DNA from: Tolumonas auensis DSM 9187
GTDB taxonomy: Bacteria > Pseudomonadota > Gammaproteobacteria > Enterobacterales > Aeromonadaceae
NCBI RefSeq assembly: GCF_000023065.1
Contig: NC_012691.1
Coordinates: 1,718,501 to 1,782,500, forward strand
Direction: 5' to 3'
DNA length: 64,000 bases
A program made the translations under genes and the position numbers. The notes below the pieces were generated by a model, which saw only the letters and a program-made list of their open reading frames with translations, had not been told where the DNA came from and did no database searches. This document shows positions 39,397 to 48,235 of this stretch, in pieces (position 1 is the first letter of the stretch; every line of letters starts with the position of its first letter).

Positions 39397-42127
39397 CAAA
39401 GCCTATCTCCTTTATAATTTCAGAAGACCCAATGCTGTTGGAATCAATATCATTTTTATTGTCAACATGGATTTTATTATTAATAGATTCAAGCTTATCC
39501 CGTATGTTTGGTAGATCAAATCTTAATACAACATCACTAATCCATGATTCAATATCAATAAGTTTATTTAAATTAGCAAAATCATCTTTTATCTCAATAA
39601 TATCATTATCTTTTTTGAGATAGTCAACAAACGTCTCATATTCTATTGATTTATAGTATGATTTTACTTTGTCTAATAAAAAGTGAATTGTTCTACTTTT
39701 GTTTATCAAAAAAACTATTGAAATAAACTCAGCTATAATTAGTCTTTCAAGATCGATATGTACTCCTATTAGTCCATACAACCCTCTATCTAACCTGACA
39801 ATGTTTTTATTTCTAGCTAGTTCAGTAACAATAGTTTGATCATGATAATCTCCATATTTATTAGCTTCAATTTGTATTTGTCTCAAAGAAAGAGGGCCAA
39901 ATCTATTGAGAAATCCGACTAACATCTCACAAGCCGCAACCAAATCTTCACCACTAAAGTTACTGGAAAGACCTATTTTTTGACCATATCTATGACAGTA
40001 AAATCTATCATCATCTTGAAGTAAACCATATATGACATACCTAGAAAATTCATGTGGCTTAAATTGAGTTTTTAAAAAACCACACAAAGCTATAGAAGTA
40101 ACATACTTTTTTGAGGAATTAGCAGTTAAAAATTCAAATGCCTTATTTCTTATATCTAAAACAACTTTTTCATCAAATGGCAATATACTATAAGTACCAT
40201 ACGTGCCTCTATCCATAATTAAAAATTTATCAGAATTCATAATTACATTAGAAACGGTTCTTATATCACGAGGAAAACTTACTGAATCAATATATTTAGA
40301 ATATATTTCATCTGTTTTCATAGGGTAGCCATAGAAATCAATTATGTTAAAACAAATTTCTTCTATAGACCTTTTATGACCTAATGAATCGCGATTTTTT
40401 TTAAAATAACTTAAGGCCTTGTCGGTCAAAAAAGGAGCAATTGTTTTTATATGGCTAGAGGATGAATATGGCAATGAAAGCGAAGCCCTAACATCACTAA
40501 ACCAATTATCATTATTGATAATTAGATTAAATTGTTCTGCTTTAAAGAAATCCTTGATGAGAAAATGCCCATTGTATTGAATAGTCACTTGATTCACATA
40601 TTTTTCATATGAATTTTGAATATTTAATAAATTTTTAACCCAGTTTGGAAAGCATTCGAATAACATTCGGACCTCTCCCTTGCCAATAACTCCTGAATTT
40701 TGTGCTAATTGTTCAACAATCTCGTCATGATGTTTTAATAAATACATATCAAGAACTATCCAACATAAACATGATGGGTTCTTTAATAATTTTGCAATAG
40801 CTAAACTTTCGAGCTGTCTAATTCTCTCTCGTGTTACCCCATATATGGCACCTAGTTCCTCTAGGGTTTTTTTATTATTCGATAAAAGTCGACAAACAAT
40901 AGTTGCAAGTTCTTTTTCATTTTTCACAATAGAAGCAGGTAAAAGTTTTTTATAAGCCGAAATATCTTGTAAATCTATTCTACTTAATAGATTTACAGCC
41001 GAAATATACATATCATCTACTCTATTGATAGTGTTCTCTGAAAGTTGATTGTTATTTATGTATTTAATAAAATAATCATATAAATCTTTTATATCAGCGT
41101 GGTGCGGATCTATTTTATTTATTTCTATTTCAAAGTCTTCGAGTGTTAATTCTATTATTTTTTTGTATTTTATTTCTTGGTTGCTTATTAGTAAGTCAAA
41201 AAGAATTGATAATCGGCAGTAAGTGAGGTCTGAATCATTATGTAATCCATCTTCAAACTGGGTTTTTATTATTTCTAAAATTGTAGTTTCTTTAGGGTAA
41301 AAACAAAAAACACTCTTAATATATTTTTTTTCTGAGAAAACTTTAGCAGCCAGAAAATATTCTAAAGTTAATTGACACACAGAGTATTGATGATCATTTC
41401 CAACATTGAGCAATCTATGTACTCTTACTAAGTCTCTAATTTCTTTTTCTGACTTCAATCCGCAGTTCTTAAATTTATTTCTAAATTCAAAATTCAACTC
41501 TGATTTTTTTAAATGAATAAGGTTTTTCTTTGCATCCTTAATAATATTAGAAGTACGAACCGAACAATCAATTATCCCTTTAGAAAGTAAGTTATATAAT
41601 AAACCAATTAGATCAGGCTCTTCGATTTCAACTTCATCACAAATACTATCCAATGAAATGTTTGATATAGCAAGTCTAATTTCTTTTTCTGTTTTTTCCC
41701 CACAGTTTTTAAACCTATTTTTTAATGGATTATCTAAATCCTTCGGATACAGTTTTTCATTTTTATTATGAGCTGTAAAAATAACATTCGTAGCTCTAAC
41801 ACTAAGCTGTAATCCATTCTTAATTGATAATACCAATGAAGAAATTAAATCCTCCGGATGCCTTTCAACTTCGATAAAATCATGTGTAACACTCTCAATC
41901 GATTTATATTCACTTTCATATAGACCTTGAGTAGTAATTTCTTCGCCTTTCTTGAAGCGAGCGTATTCATTTTCAGTTATAAAATACCCATTCTCTTTTG
42001 CAAATGTAAATGGAAATAGTTTCAGTGCTTCAGAAAACTCTAATCCAAGCACGATTCTTCCCTCGACTTGATTTCCTCTATAATCTATATGAGTAATTGG
42101 TTCAGAGAATGAGTAATTCTTATCCAT
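39386..42127 (-). CDS. Large DNA-binding protein with sigma-70 region 4 and HARE-like helices
   Basis: A 913-residue protein I do not recognise as a named family. Two repeats resembling the RNA polymerase alpha C-terminal helix-hairpin-helix lie at about 138-155 (FKNCGEKTEKEIRLAI) and 219-236 (FKNCGLKSEKEIRDLV). A sigma-70 region 4-type helix-turn-helix is clear at about 419-446 (LEELGAIYGVTRERIRQLE). Two winged-helix segments end MDRGTYGTY and LDRGLYGLIG (about 600-648 and 745-787), like HARE-HTH domains of RpoE delta and restriction proteins. The ribosome site TAGGAGTT supports the start. Very AT-rich. It may target DNA or RNA polymerase; this is inference. Confidence 0.65.
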   Translation of the reverse strand: MDKNYSFSEPITHIDYRGNQVEGRIVLGLEFSEALKLFPFTFAKENGYFITENEYARFKKGEEITTQGLYESEYKSIESVTHDFIEVERHPEDLISSLVLSIKNGLQLSVRATNVIFTAHNKNEKLYPKDLDNPLKNRFKNCGEKTEKEIRLAISNISLDSICDEVEIEEPDLIGLLYNLLSKGIIDCSVRTSNIIKDAKKNLIHLKKSELNFEFRNKFKNCGLKSEKEIRDLVRVHRLLNVGNDHQYSVCQLTLEYFLAAKVFSEKKYIKSVFCFYPKETTILEIIKTQFEDGLHNDSDLTYCRLSILFDLLISNQEIKYKKIIELTLEDFEIEINKIDPHHADIKDLYDYFIKYINNNQLSENTINRVDDMYISAVNLLSRIDLQDISAYKKLLPASIVKNEKELATIVCRLLSNNKKTLEELGAIYGVTRERIRQLESLAIAKLLKNPSCLCWIVLDMYLLKHHDEIVEQLAQNSGVIGKGEVRMLFECFPNWVKNLLNIQNSYEKYVNQVTIQYNGHFLIKDFFKAEQFNLIINNDNWFSDVRASLSLPYSSSSHIKTIAPFLTDKALSYFKKNRDSLGHKRSIEEICFNIIDFYGYPMKTDEIYSKYIDSVSFPRDIRTVSNVIMNSDKFLIMDRGTYGTYSILPFDEKVVLDIRNKAFEFLTANSSKKYVTSIALCGFLKTQFKPHEFSRYVIYGLLQDDDRFYCHRYGQKIGLSSNFSGEDLVAACEMLVGFLNRFGPLSLRQIQIEANKYGDYHDQTIVTELARNKNIVRLDRGLYGLIGVHIDLERLIIAEFISIVFLINKSRTIHFLLDKVKSYYKSIEYETFVDYLKKDNDIIEIKDDFANLNKLIDIESWISDVVLRFDLPNIRDKLESINNKIHVDNKNDIDSNSIGSSEIIKEIGFDDF

Positions 42128-42135
42128 GTTAACTC

Positions 42136-42573
42136 CTAATATGCAAGAGACGAAATATCACCTAGCAAATTTTTATCCGCCTCTTCATCTGCTAATAACT
42201 CTATAAACGATTCAAGTACACTTTTACCTCTGCTTAAAACTTCATCTTCTATTATTTGTAATCCTGCGGCAGCATACTCCTCGAAAATCATAATTTTTCT
42301 TTCTTGATTCTCTTCAGAAAGGAATTGAATTTCATAATCATTTTGCTCTGTTATTGCTATAGCATTAATCACTGCCATATCAAACTCTCCGCTGAATATA
42401 TGTAAAGGTATTGGTTCTGAGGATTTTAAAAATGGCTCTCTTACCTGCCTTGATTTTGCCAAACAAGCAGCAAATATTAATATATCTTTATATGAAGAAA
42501 ATATTTTTTCTTCTTCCTTTAATTGCTTTAATAAACCTTCAAATTTTTCAGGCTTCCTCACTCTATCTATCAT
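42136..42573 (-). CDS. Small dnd-associated-like protein
   Basis: A 145-residue acidic, mostly helical protein (FSSYKDILIFAACLAKSRQ, then PIPLHIFSGEFDMAVINAIA). Size, composition and context resemble the small dnd system-associated protein 4 group, but I make that link from memory and with reservation. The start overlaps the end of the upstream ATPase gene; an ATG at 42582 is also possible. It precedes the sigma-like gene by 8 bases, so it is probably a partner in the same complex. Confidence 0.5.
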   Translation of the reverse strand: MIDRVRKPEKFEGLLKQLKEEEKIFSSYKDILIFAACLAKSRQVREPFLKSSEPIPLHIFSGEFDMAVINAIAITEQNDYEIQFLSEENQERKIMIFEEYAAAGLQIIEDEVLSRGKSVLESFIELLADEEADKNLLGDISSLAY

Positions 42574-44605
42574 AATATCCATCCATTATTTCTGTTCTTT
42601 CAAAAGAATCACTTCGTTTCAAATATTTAGTTTCTTCACCTTCTAATTTTGGAGAAAAATACACAAGACTATGATGTAGGCCTACAGATCCCTTACACTC
42701 ATGCTCGACACATCCCTTCCATTGTGAAGATGAGACAAATACTATTATTTGCTCGGCCAGTTCGGGAACATATCTTGCTATCAATGTACGATATTCATCG
42801 TCTAAGGCTCCGAATGGCGAGTCCATAACAATAGGGAAAATACCACCTTGTGCTAAACCACTTTTTTTCTCTTCATTCTCTTTAGCTAAATTAACAATAC
42901 ATGATATAAACGATAAGCTTGTAATTTGACTCTCGCCTGTGGATTTTTCAGTAACAACTTGCTTACCGCTAACAGGAATATTTTTAAATATCTGCAGAGT
43001 ATACTTGTCATCAATCTCTGCCCAGTAATCCTTACGAATAATTTTCTTAAAAATATTATTAACTTTTTCAGAGAGTTTAATCTTTATATTATCAGACAAC
43101 GTTTCAAGTAATTTACCCAAAACAACAGAGCTTTCTTCAGCCATATCTAGTCTTTTCTTAACAATAGATTTTTCTTGTTGGCTTTCTGATATTTTCTTGG
43201 TTTTATTTTTGGCATCTTTTAACTGTTCTTCAATTAATTTAATATCACTTTTTAATTTCCCAATAGACTCAACCGTTTGATCTCTATCAGAGTCTAGCTT
43301 CTTCCGTTTCTCTTCTAATTCAGAGGCATGTTCAATAACACCGACATCATTAGATATAGTATCTAACTCACCAATAAGTTTATGTCTCTCATCTTCAAGT
43401 TTTACTCTATTATTTTGTAAATTTCTTAGTGAATTAAATAGAGATTCTCGTCGGTTTCCTAAATGTTTTAGGGCTCCAGATAACTCAATAAATGCATCTT
43501 CCATTGATTTTGAGGAAGCTTTTGATTTATATCTTCTCAAATTTGCAGCAGCCTCTGTTTCTGGTGAGATATCTGTACCACAGATGCAGAAGCCTTCTTC
43601 TAGTAGATCGTCGATAAACTGTGCTCTTATTTTATATGGTAATTCGCCCTTCTCTCTTTTTTCATCGAGAATTTTTTGTACCGAATCAGCCGTTTTGTTA
43701 AAAAAACCTAAGAATCCTTTTTTAGATATTTCTAAACTTAAAGCAGTTTTATTTTCATCTAACTCTAATTTTATTGTTGATATTCTGCTTTCAATCTCAT
43801 CTCGCCTTTTTTGTAATTGCGCCGATTCTTTTATATCTTCCAGCCTAACACCTATATCTTTAATAGCTTTGTTTAGTTGTTCTTGTGTCTTGTTAAAATT
43901 TTCTAGTTCATTTTTTTTATTTTTAAGTTGTTCATCTATTTTTTCCTCATGCTCCATGGCTTTCGTATACTCAGAATCACCTGCAAGGGATTTCATTTCT
44001 TTCCTAAAACTATTAATAACATAGTCATCTAGGTGTTTTTTCCCTCTTTCAATTACTTGCAATCCCATAATTGATTTTATCGCATGTCTTATATCTTCTG
44101 ATGATGAGGCGCTAGCCAGTTTTTCTATTCTTTCTCCATTAAAGAAGAAATAGCTGTGTAACGACTTAGGTAATATTTGATTAATATGAATCTCTGGATT
44201 ATTTGAAATTTTTTTTTCACCAGAATTTTTATCTATCCATTCTAGAGAAAAATCTGATGCACCCATTTTATCAACAATACTATTTTCGAATTTCTTATAC
44301 GACTGTCGTCTGATAGCAACATACGTTGTGTCTTCATGACTAAACTTTACTGAGATACCACAATGAATGATATCATTAGTCTTAGCTTCTACAATTGACT
44401 GCTCATTTAGTAAGTTTTCAGTTCCAGTGTCGAAATCTACCTCTCCATAAAAGCACCATTTAAAGGCATTTAAAATTGAGGTTTTCCCTGCGCCATTTTC
44501 ACCATGAATTACAGTTATATTTTGTTTCGGATCTACAGAGAACTTAAGTGTATTTTCCCCGAAAAACTGCCTGTAATTAATTAATGAAATATTTATTAAT
44601 TTCAT
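42563..44605 (-). CDS. DndD-like SMC/Rad50-type ATPase
   Basis: A 680-residue ATPase with Walker A GENGAGKTS (35-43), YFFFNGERIEKLAS (a DndD-type segment), long coiled coils, a CIC pair near 340 where Rad50 has its zinc hook, ABC signature STGESQ near 560 and Walker B MDSPFGALDD (594-603). It resembles DndD in layout but belongs to a separate, leftward operon with a dptF remnant, so it is probably part of the effector rather than the modification machine. Starts inside the end of the preceding small ORF (ATGA overlap). Confidence 0.75.
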   Translation of the reverse strand: MKLINISLINYRQFFGENTLKFSVDPKQNITVIHGENGAGKTSILNAFKWCFYGEVDFDTGTENLLNEQSIVEAKTNDIIHCGISVKFSHEDTTYVAIRRQSYKKFENSIVDKMGASDFSLEWIDKNSGEKKISNNPEIHINQILPKSLHSYFFFNGERIEKLASASSSEDIRHAIKSIMGLQVIERGKKHLDDYVINSFRKEMKSLAGDSEYTKAMEHEEKIDEQLKNKKNELENFNKTQEQLNKAIKDIGVRLEDIKESAQLQKRRDEIESRISTIKLELDENKTALSLEISKKGFLGFFNKTADSVQKILDEKREKGELPYKIRAQFIDDLLEEGFCICGTDISPETEAAANLRRYKSKASSKSMEDAFIELSGALKHLGNRRESLFNSLRNLQNNRVKLEDERHKLIGELDTISNDVGVIEHASELEEKRKKLDSDRDQTVESIGKLKSDIKLIEEQLKDAKNKTKKISESQQEKSIVKKRLDMAEESSVVLGKLLETLSDNIKIKLSEKVNNIFKKIIRKDYWAEIDDKYTLQIFKNIPVSGKQVVTEKSTGESQITSLSFISCIVNLAKENEEKKSGLAQGGIFPIVMDSPFGALDDEYRTLIARYVPELAEQIIVFVSSSQWKGCVEHECKGSVGLHHSLVYFSPKLEGEETKYLKRSDSFERTEIMDGYYDR

Positions 44606-44769
44606 TTCGATTTCCCTTCAATTAATTTTTTTATTTGTCCCGCAATTTGTTTTTCCTTTTCTTCTATAGTATTTTGATAATGCCTATATCCCTTTTCTAT
44701 TTTTATTATTTCCATAATTACCTCTCTAACTTCAGCTGAAGCAGAATCCAATATTTCTTCTGGTGTCAT
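44602..44769 (-). CDS. Very small helical protein, function unknown
   Basis: A 55-residue, charged helical ORF (MTPEEILDSASAEVREVIME) preceded by GGAG at a good spacing and overlapping the DndD-like ATPase start by 4 bases. Coupled translation implies a real product. No family recognised. Alternative upstream ATGs exist at 44781 and 44808. It begins exactly where the dptF fragment ends. Confidence 0.5.
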   Translation of the reverse strand: MTPEEILDSASAEVREVIMEIIKIEKGYRHYQNTIEEKEKQIAGQIKKLIEGKSK

Positions 44770-44811
44770 ATGATTCTCCATGCAAGATATTATTATCATC
44801 GATAACATTTA

Positions 44812-45540
44812 TCAGTAATAGTCTCTACAGGTAATAACCACTAAAATATATCTAGCCTCATAATTTAACAACAATAATCCCAGCAAATATTTATCTTGAT
44901 TTTGCATTAAGTTAGTTGCAAACTTAGGCCACCATGGTTGTCCACATTTCTTTTTGTAGAATAGATGGCTCCAATAAGCTAAAATTAGCTTTTCTAGGAA
45001 GGGTTCAGCAAAACTTGAGCGACCTTCTCCGTCCGAAAAATAGAATTTTGTATAAGATTCAAAATCAAGAAAGGTATTGTTCTCTGACGTTTGATTACCA
45101 GCTAAGAATACTTTTATAAATGTTTTGATATCATAATTCTCATTCGAGCCTTTTCTCGAATAATGACCAAACATAACTATATTGACACCGATAATTAGCG
45201 GGCGATTATTCTCTTTAAATTCCGAAAATTTCTCGTCAAGAGCTTGAATTGCTGTTTGATGCAGACTAAAAGAATGTGTTGCATCTAGGTGGAAATCCTT
45301 AATCGACTTGTAGTACTTGCTAAATCGCGTAAGTATTTTGGACTTACCATCACCACTGCTTCCGCATAAAAAAACCACTTCATTACCACTAGATTGAAGC
45401 AGTACTTTTTCAAAATTAGCTTCTATATCTGTTTTTATGTATTGGTAATCTTTATATGATACAAGAGTGGTGTCATATTCTGTGCTTACTGCAAAGGGCG
45501 ATGATTTGGGGAGCAGGCTTAATACCTTTATAAATTCCAT
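44812..45540 (-). pseudogene. dptF: Truncated dptF (phosphorothioation-dependent restriction ATPase)
   Basis: A 242-residue frame matching the N-terminal half of DptF: MEFIKVLSLLPKSSPFAV, P-loop LCGSSGDGKSKIL (about 58-70), then HLDATHSFSLHQTAIQ. Full DptF is about twice as long. The frame stops at ITCRDYY with a TGA followed by TAA, and the small ORF begins at once. dptG and dptH are missing. It may be the stump of a former dptFGH restriction module now replaced by the downstream genes, or a short working ATPase retained as part of the new operon. Confidence 0.6.
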
Positions 45541-45684
45541 TTTTAACCTACATGCTTAATTATTTTCAAAGTCTAGAGTGACTTATATTCTTATAGCCTC
45601 ATATATAACCACAAATCTTGTGCATTTGGTAGATGAAACTAACTCGCTGGACTTACAAAATAGCTGTTCCTAAATACAAAACAC

Positions 45685-46287
45685 CTAGTGATGATCTGTC
45701 GCTGCGCCGGCGCAAACATTGGTTTTCACCAGTATCGCGTTGAGCCATCGTTCATTTCCACGACTGGGTCTTAGATCACCGGTTTACCAGATTTCTCGAA
45801 TACGCAACGACAATCTCGCTGAGATCTTTTCCAAACCAGTTTCAGTGAAACTTGAAAATACTCTGCCATCGCGTTCAACCTCATCAGCCCCATATTTAAA
45901 AGAGCAATAGAACAGGCCATCTCGTTTGAGTAGAGACGATAAGTGGCAGAAAACTTGAGATAATTTGTCTTTAGGTACATGTAGTAGCGATGCGCACGCC
46001 CAAATTCCGTCGAAAGTTGTCTCTAAACTATATTTGTCAAACTGACAGACCGAGACTGGACGATAAATGAGTAGGCTGGCTAATTCTGCACTTGCATCAA
46101 ATGCGAAAACATCAAAGCCTTGATCGAGAAAATAACGACTGTCTCTCCCCGAACCACAACCAGCATCGAGAACTCTTCCTCTTACGGACAGGTATGGCTC
46201 GAAACAGAGGAAAAGTGAAGACATATCTACACTTAGAGTACCGTCATAAAAGGATTGAGCATTTTGGTTGTAGTAGCTAACTGGCAT
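45685..46287 (-). pseudogene. SAM-dependent methyltransferase with a premature stop
   Basis: A class I methyltransferase frame starting MPVSYYNQNAQSFY. The SAM site VLDAGCGSGRDSRYF and the later ACASLLHVP are intact. Translation stops at TAA (45784-45786) after IREIW. In the same frame, downstream of this stop, follows TGDLRPSRGNERWLNAILVK, the usual C-terminal continuation of this TehB-like family, up to TAG at 45685. So the gene is broken by one nonsense codon, or the stop is read through. It lies between the dptF fragment and the regulator module. Confidence 0.75.
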
Positions 46288-46436
46288 AGTTGAACCAGAG
46301 AGTTTATGTTTGAGTCTTATTTTACCAAAAACTGACTCAGAATCGGGGTGGTTTGTAACCAATAACGGCATCAGCAGGCAGAGCCCTACATATAGACATC
46401 ACGGAACAAACACAGCCTCATTAAACTTTTTAACAA

Positions 46437-46697
46437 TTACTCATCGTCTCGTTCATTGAATAGTTCAATCTGATCGTCATCGATATAAACCATCAAATCC
46501 CCAACTTGGCATCGAAAATACCGACACAGGGAATCTATAGCCTGAGTGGTCGTTGAATGTCGATTGGCCGGATTCTGCATTTTGGATAAAGATGACCGAT
46601 TCACACCTGTCTTTTCTGCAATTTCCAGCAAGGTGATCTTTCGTTGTTCCCTAAATTCTTTTTCTACGATCAATTCTTTTAATCGAAATCTAATCAT
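46437..46697 (-). CDS. XRE-family transcriptional regulator
   Basis: An 86-residue Cro/CI-type repressor. The helix-turn-helix is visible in LLEIAEKTGVNRSSLSKMQ (about 23-41), followed by the family's C-terminal RCQVGDLMVYI. ATG with AGGGGTG at good spacing is chosen over the GTG at 46703. It is divergent from the excisionase-integrase operon, and the 110-base gap has four GAACTT half-sites, so it probably represses that operon and itself. Confidence 0.8.
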   Translation of the reverse strand: MIRFRLKELIVEKEFREQRKITLLEIAEKTGVNRSSLSKMQNPANRHSTTTQAIDSLCRYFRCQVGDLMVYIDDDQIELFNERDDE

Positions 46698-46740
46698 TTT
46701 CACCCCTAGAAAAAAAGTTACTCATAAATGAAAAAGTGCT

Positions 46741-46803
46741 TTGACAGAACTTAAAATAGACATTAAAGTTCTTTGTATGAACTTTTTCATTTTAAGTGAA
46801 CTT
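46741..46803. promoter_or_regulatory. Divergent promoter/operator region of the integrase module
   Basis: GAACTT or its inverse AAGTTC occurs at 46747-46752, 46766-46771, 46779-46784 and 46798-46803. The middle pair forms AAGTTC-N7-GAACTT, and the outer ones are placed 19 bases from it. A TTGACA (46741-46746) with a TAAAGT 17 bases later (46764-46769) gives a rightward promoter overlapped by these sites. This fits repression by the adjacent XRE regulator. Confidence 0.65.
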
Positions 46804-46814
46804 TGGAGCACCTA

Positions 46815-47051
46815 ATGAACAGAACGCTACTCACAGCATCAGAGCTCGCTAACAGAATTCATTTTAGCTCAACCTACATCAATCATGCATTAAAAGACAC
46901 GATCTTTTTGCAGGGGCAACACTACATCCGCCCATTTGGTGGGCGCAAAATCTTCTACATCTGGGAAGAGATTGAAAAGGAAATGTTCAAGACCACGGTC
47001 AGGCCAATGATGGCTATTCCTATGGCTAAAGGAGGGATCTGCCGTGGGTAG
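46815..47051 (+). CDS. Excisionase-like DNA-binding protein
   Basis: A 78-residue protein with an N-terminal winged-helix type motif (LLTASELANRIHFSSTYINH) like MerR/Xis proteins, and a basic region after it. It overlaps the integrase start by 8 bases. The place directly before a tyrosine integrase makes a directionality or excision factor likely. AlpA-type activator is the alternative. A start at MNRTLL has fair spacing from GGAGCACC. Confidence 0.65.
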   Translation: MNRTLLTASELANRIHFSSTYINHALKDTIFLQGQHYIRPFGGRKIFYIWEEIEKEMFKTTVRPMMAIPMAKGGICRG

Positions 47052-48225
47052 TATAAGAGCTCGGGATCAGCGGTTGTTTTTCGACTTCCGCTACCAAGGT
47101 GTTCGGTGTCGCGAACAGACATTGCTAAAAGATACGAAGCTCAACCGGGCTCGTCTTGAAAAAATCATGTCAGATATCGACAAAGCCATCCATCTTGACC
47201 AGTTTGTATACTGTGATTTTTTCCCTGACAGTATCCGTTGTGCTGCTTTTGAGGTTATTGATGCAGAAACGAAGCAAAGACTGGAACAACGGCCTGAACA
47301 TCTTACATTTGCATCAAATCTGCCGACTTTTGCAGAATTTAGCTATGAATGGCTGTCAGAAAATGAAGTGCACTGGAAACAAAGCCATTTAGCCAATGTG
47401 AAATCGATTTTTGAGAATTATCTTTTACCAATTTTTGGTCATCTGCCACTGGATCAGATCACCCGTGAAGATATTCTTAAACTCCGGACCTCGTTGGCCA
47501 AAGGCAAAACGGCCAGCCAGCGCTCAATCACAAATGATCGGGTTAACCACATCATGACACCGCTGAGATGTGTGTTTTCAGAAGCAGCTTTGCGATTTGA
47601 TATTCCGAGCCCTTTTCACAATATCAAACCCCTCAAGATTGGACGCAGCAACATAGAACCGTTTTCGCTGATCGAGGTCAGGACATTCCTGGCTGGTGTT
47701 CGAGCTGATTTCCGGAATTACTACACCGTGCGCTTTTTTTCCGGAATGCGTACTGCGGAAATAGATGGGCTTCGCTGGAAATATGTCGATCTGCCTAATC
47801 GACAAATCGTCATTGAACAAACACTGGTAAACGGTCGGCCTGAAACCCCAAAGACACAAGCATCTTACCGGGTGATCCAAATTTCCGAGCCCGTCTATCA
47901 GGCTCTGTTACATCAGCATGATGAAACAGGTCATTATGAGTTTGTATTTTGTAATGAGGTTGGGAACCCGCTTGATCATCGCAATGTCACAAAAAGAGTA
48001 TGGAACCCGACGCTCGCGATGCTGGGTTTAAAACGTCGCCGTCCGTATCAAACACGTCACACCACCGCAACGCTCTGGCTGGCTGCGGGTGAAAACCCGG
48101 AATGGATAGCTAAACAATTAGGACATAGCACCACCAAAATGCTATTCGAGGTATATAGCCGTTATGTACCCAATCTGACTCGCCAGGATGGCAGTGCCTT
48201 TAACTCTCTGATCTCATGTAACTGA
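47044..48225 (+). CDS. int: Tyrosine site-specific integrase (DUF3596 type)
   Basis: A 393-residue integrase. The N-terminal arm-binding domain opens GSIRARDQRLFFDFRYQG, typical of DUF3596 integrases. A SAM-like core-binding domain follows, then the catalytic domain with FSGMRTAEIDGLRW (first Arg), YQTRHTTATLW (second Arg, with Tyr in the place of the usual His), LGHSTTKM and nucleophile Tyr in EVYSRYVP. GTG start with GGAGGGAT upstream. It is not adjacent to the tRNA-Val junction, so it may belong to a smaller element nested in the island. Confidence 0.88.
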   Translation: MGSIRARDQRLFFDFRYQGVRCREQTLLKDTKLNRARLEKIMSDIDKAIHLDQFVYCDFFPDSIRCAAFEVIDAETKQRLEQRPEHLTFASNLPTFAEFSYEWLSENEVHWKQSHLANVKSIFENYLLPIFGHLPLDQITREDILKLRTSLAKGKTASQRSITNDRVNHIMTPLRCVFSEAALRFDIPSPFHNIKPLKIGRSNIEPFSLIEVRTFLAGVRADFRNYYTVRFFSGMRTAEIDGLRWKYVDLPNRQIVIEQTLVNGRPETPKTQASYRVIQISEPVYQALLHQHDETGHYEFVFCNEVGNPLDHRNVTKRVWNPTLAMLGLKRRRPYQTRHTTATLWLAAGENPEWIAKQLGHSTTKMLFEVYSRYVPNLTRQDGSAFNSLISCN

Positions 48226-48235
48226 GGTGAAGAAT

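Noticed and set aside
37318-45540. A standard DptFGH restriction module
   Set aside because: Only an N-terminal dptF piece is present; no protein resembles DptG or the very large DptH.
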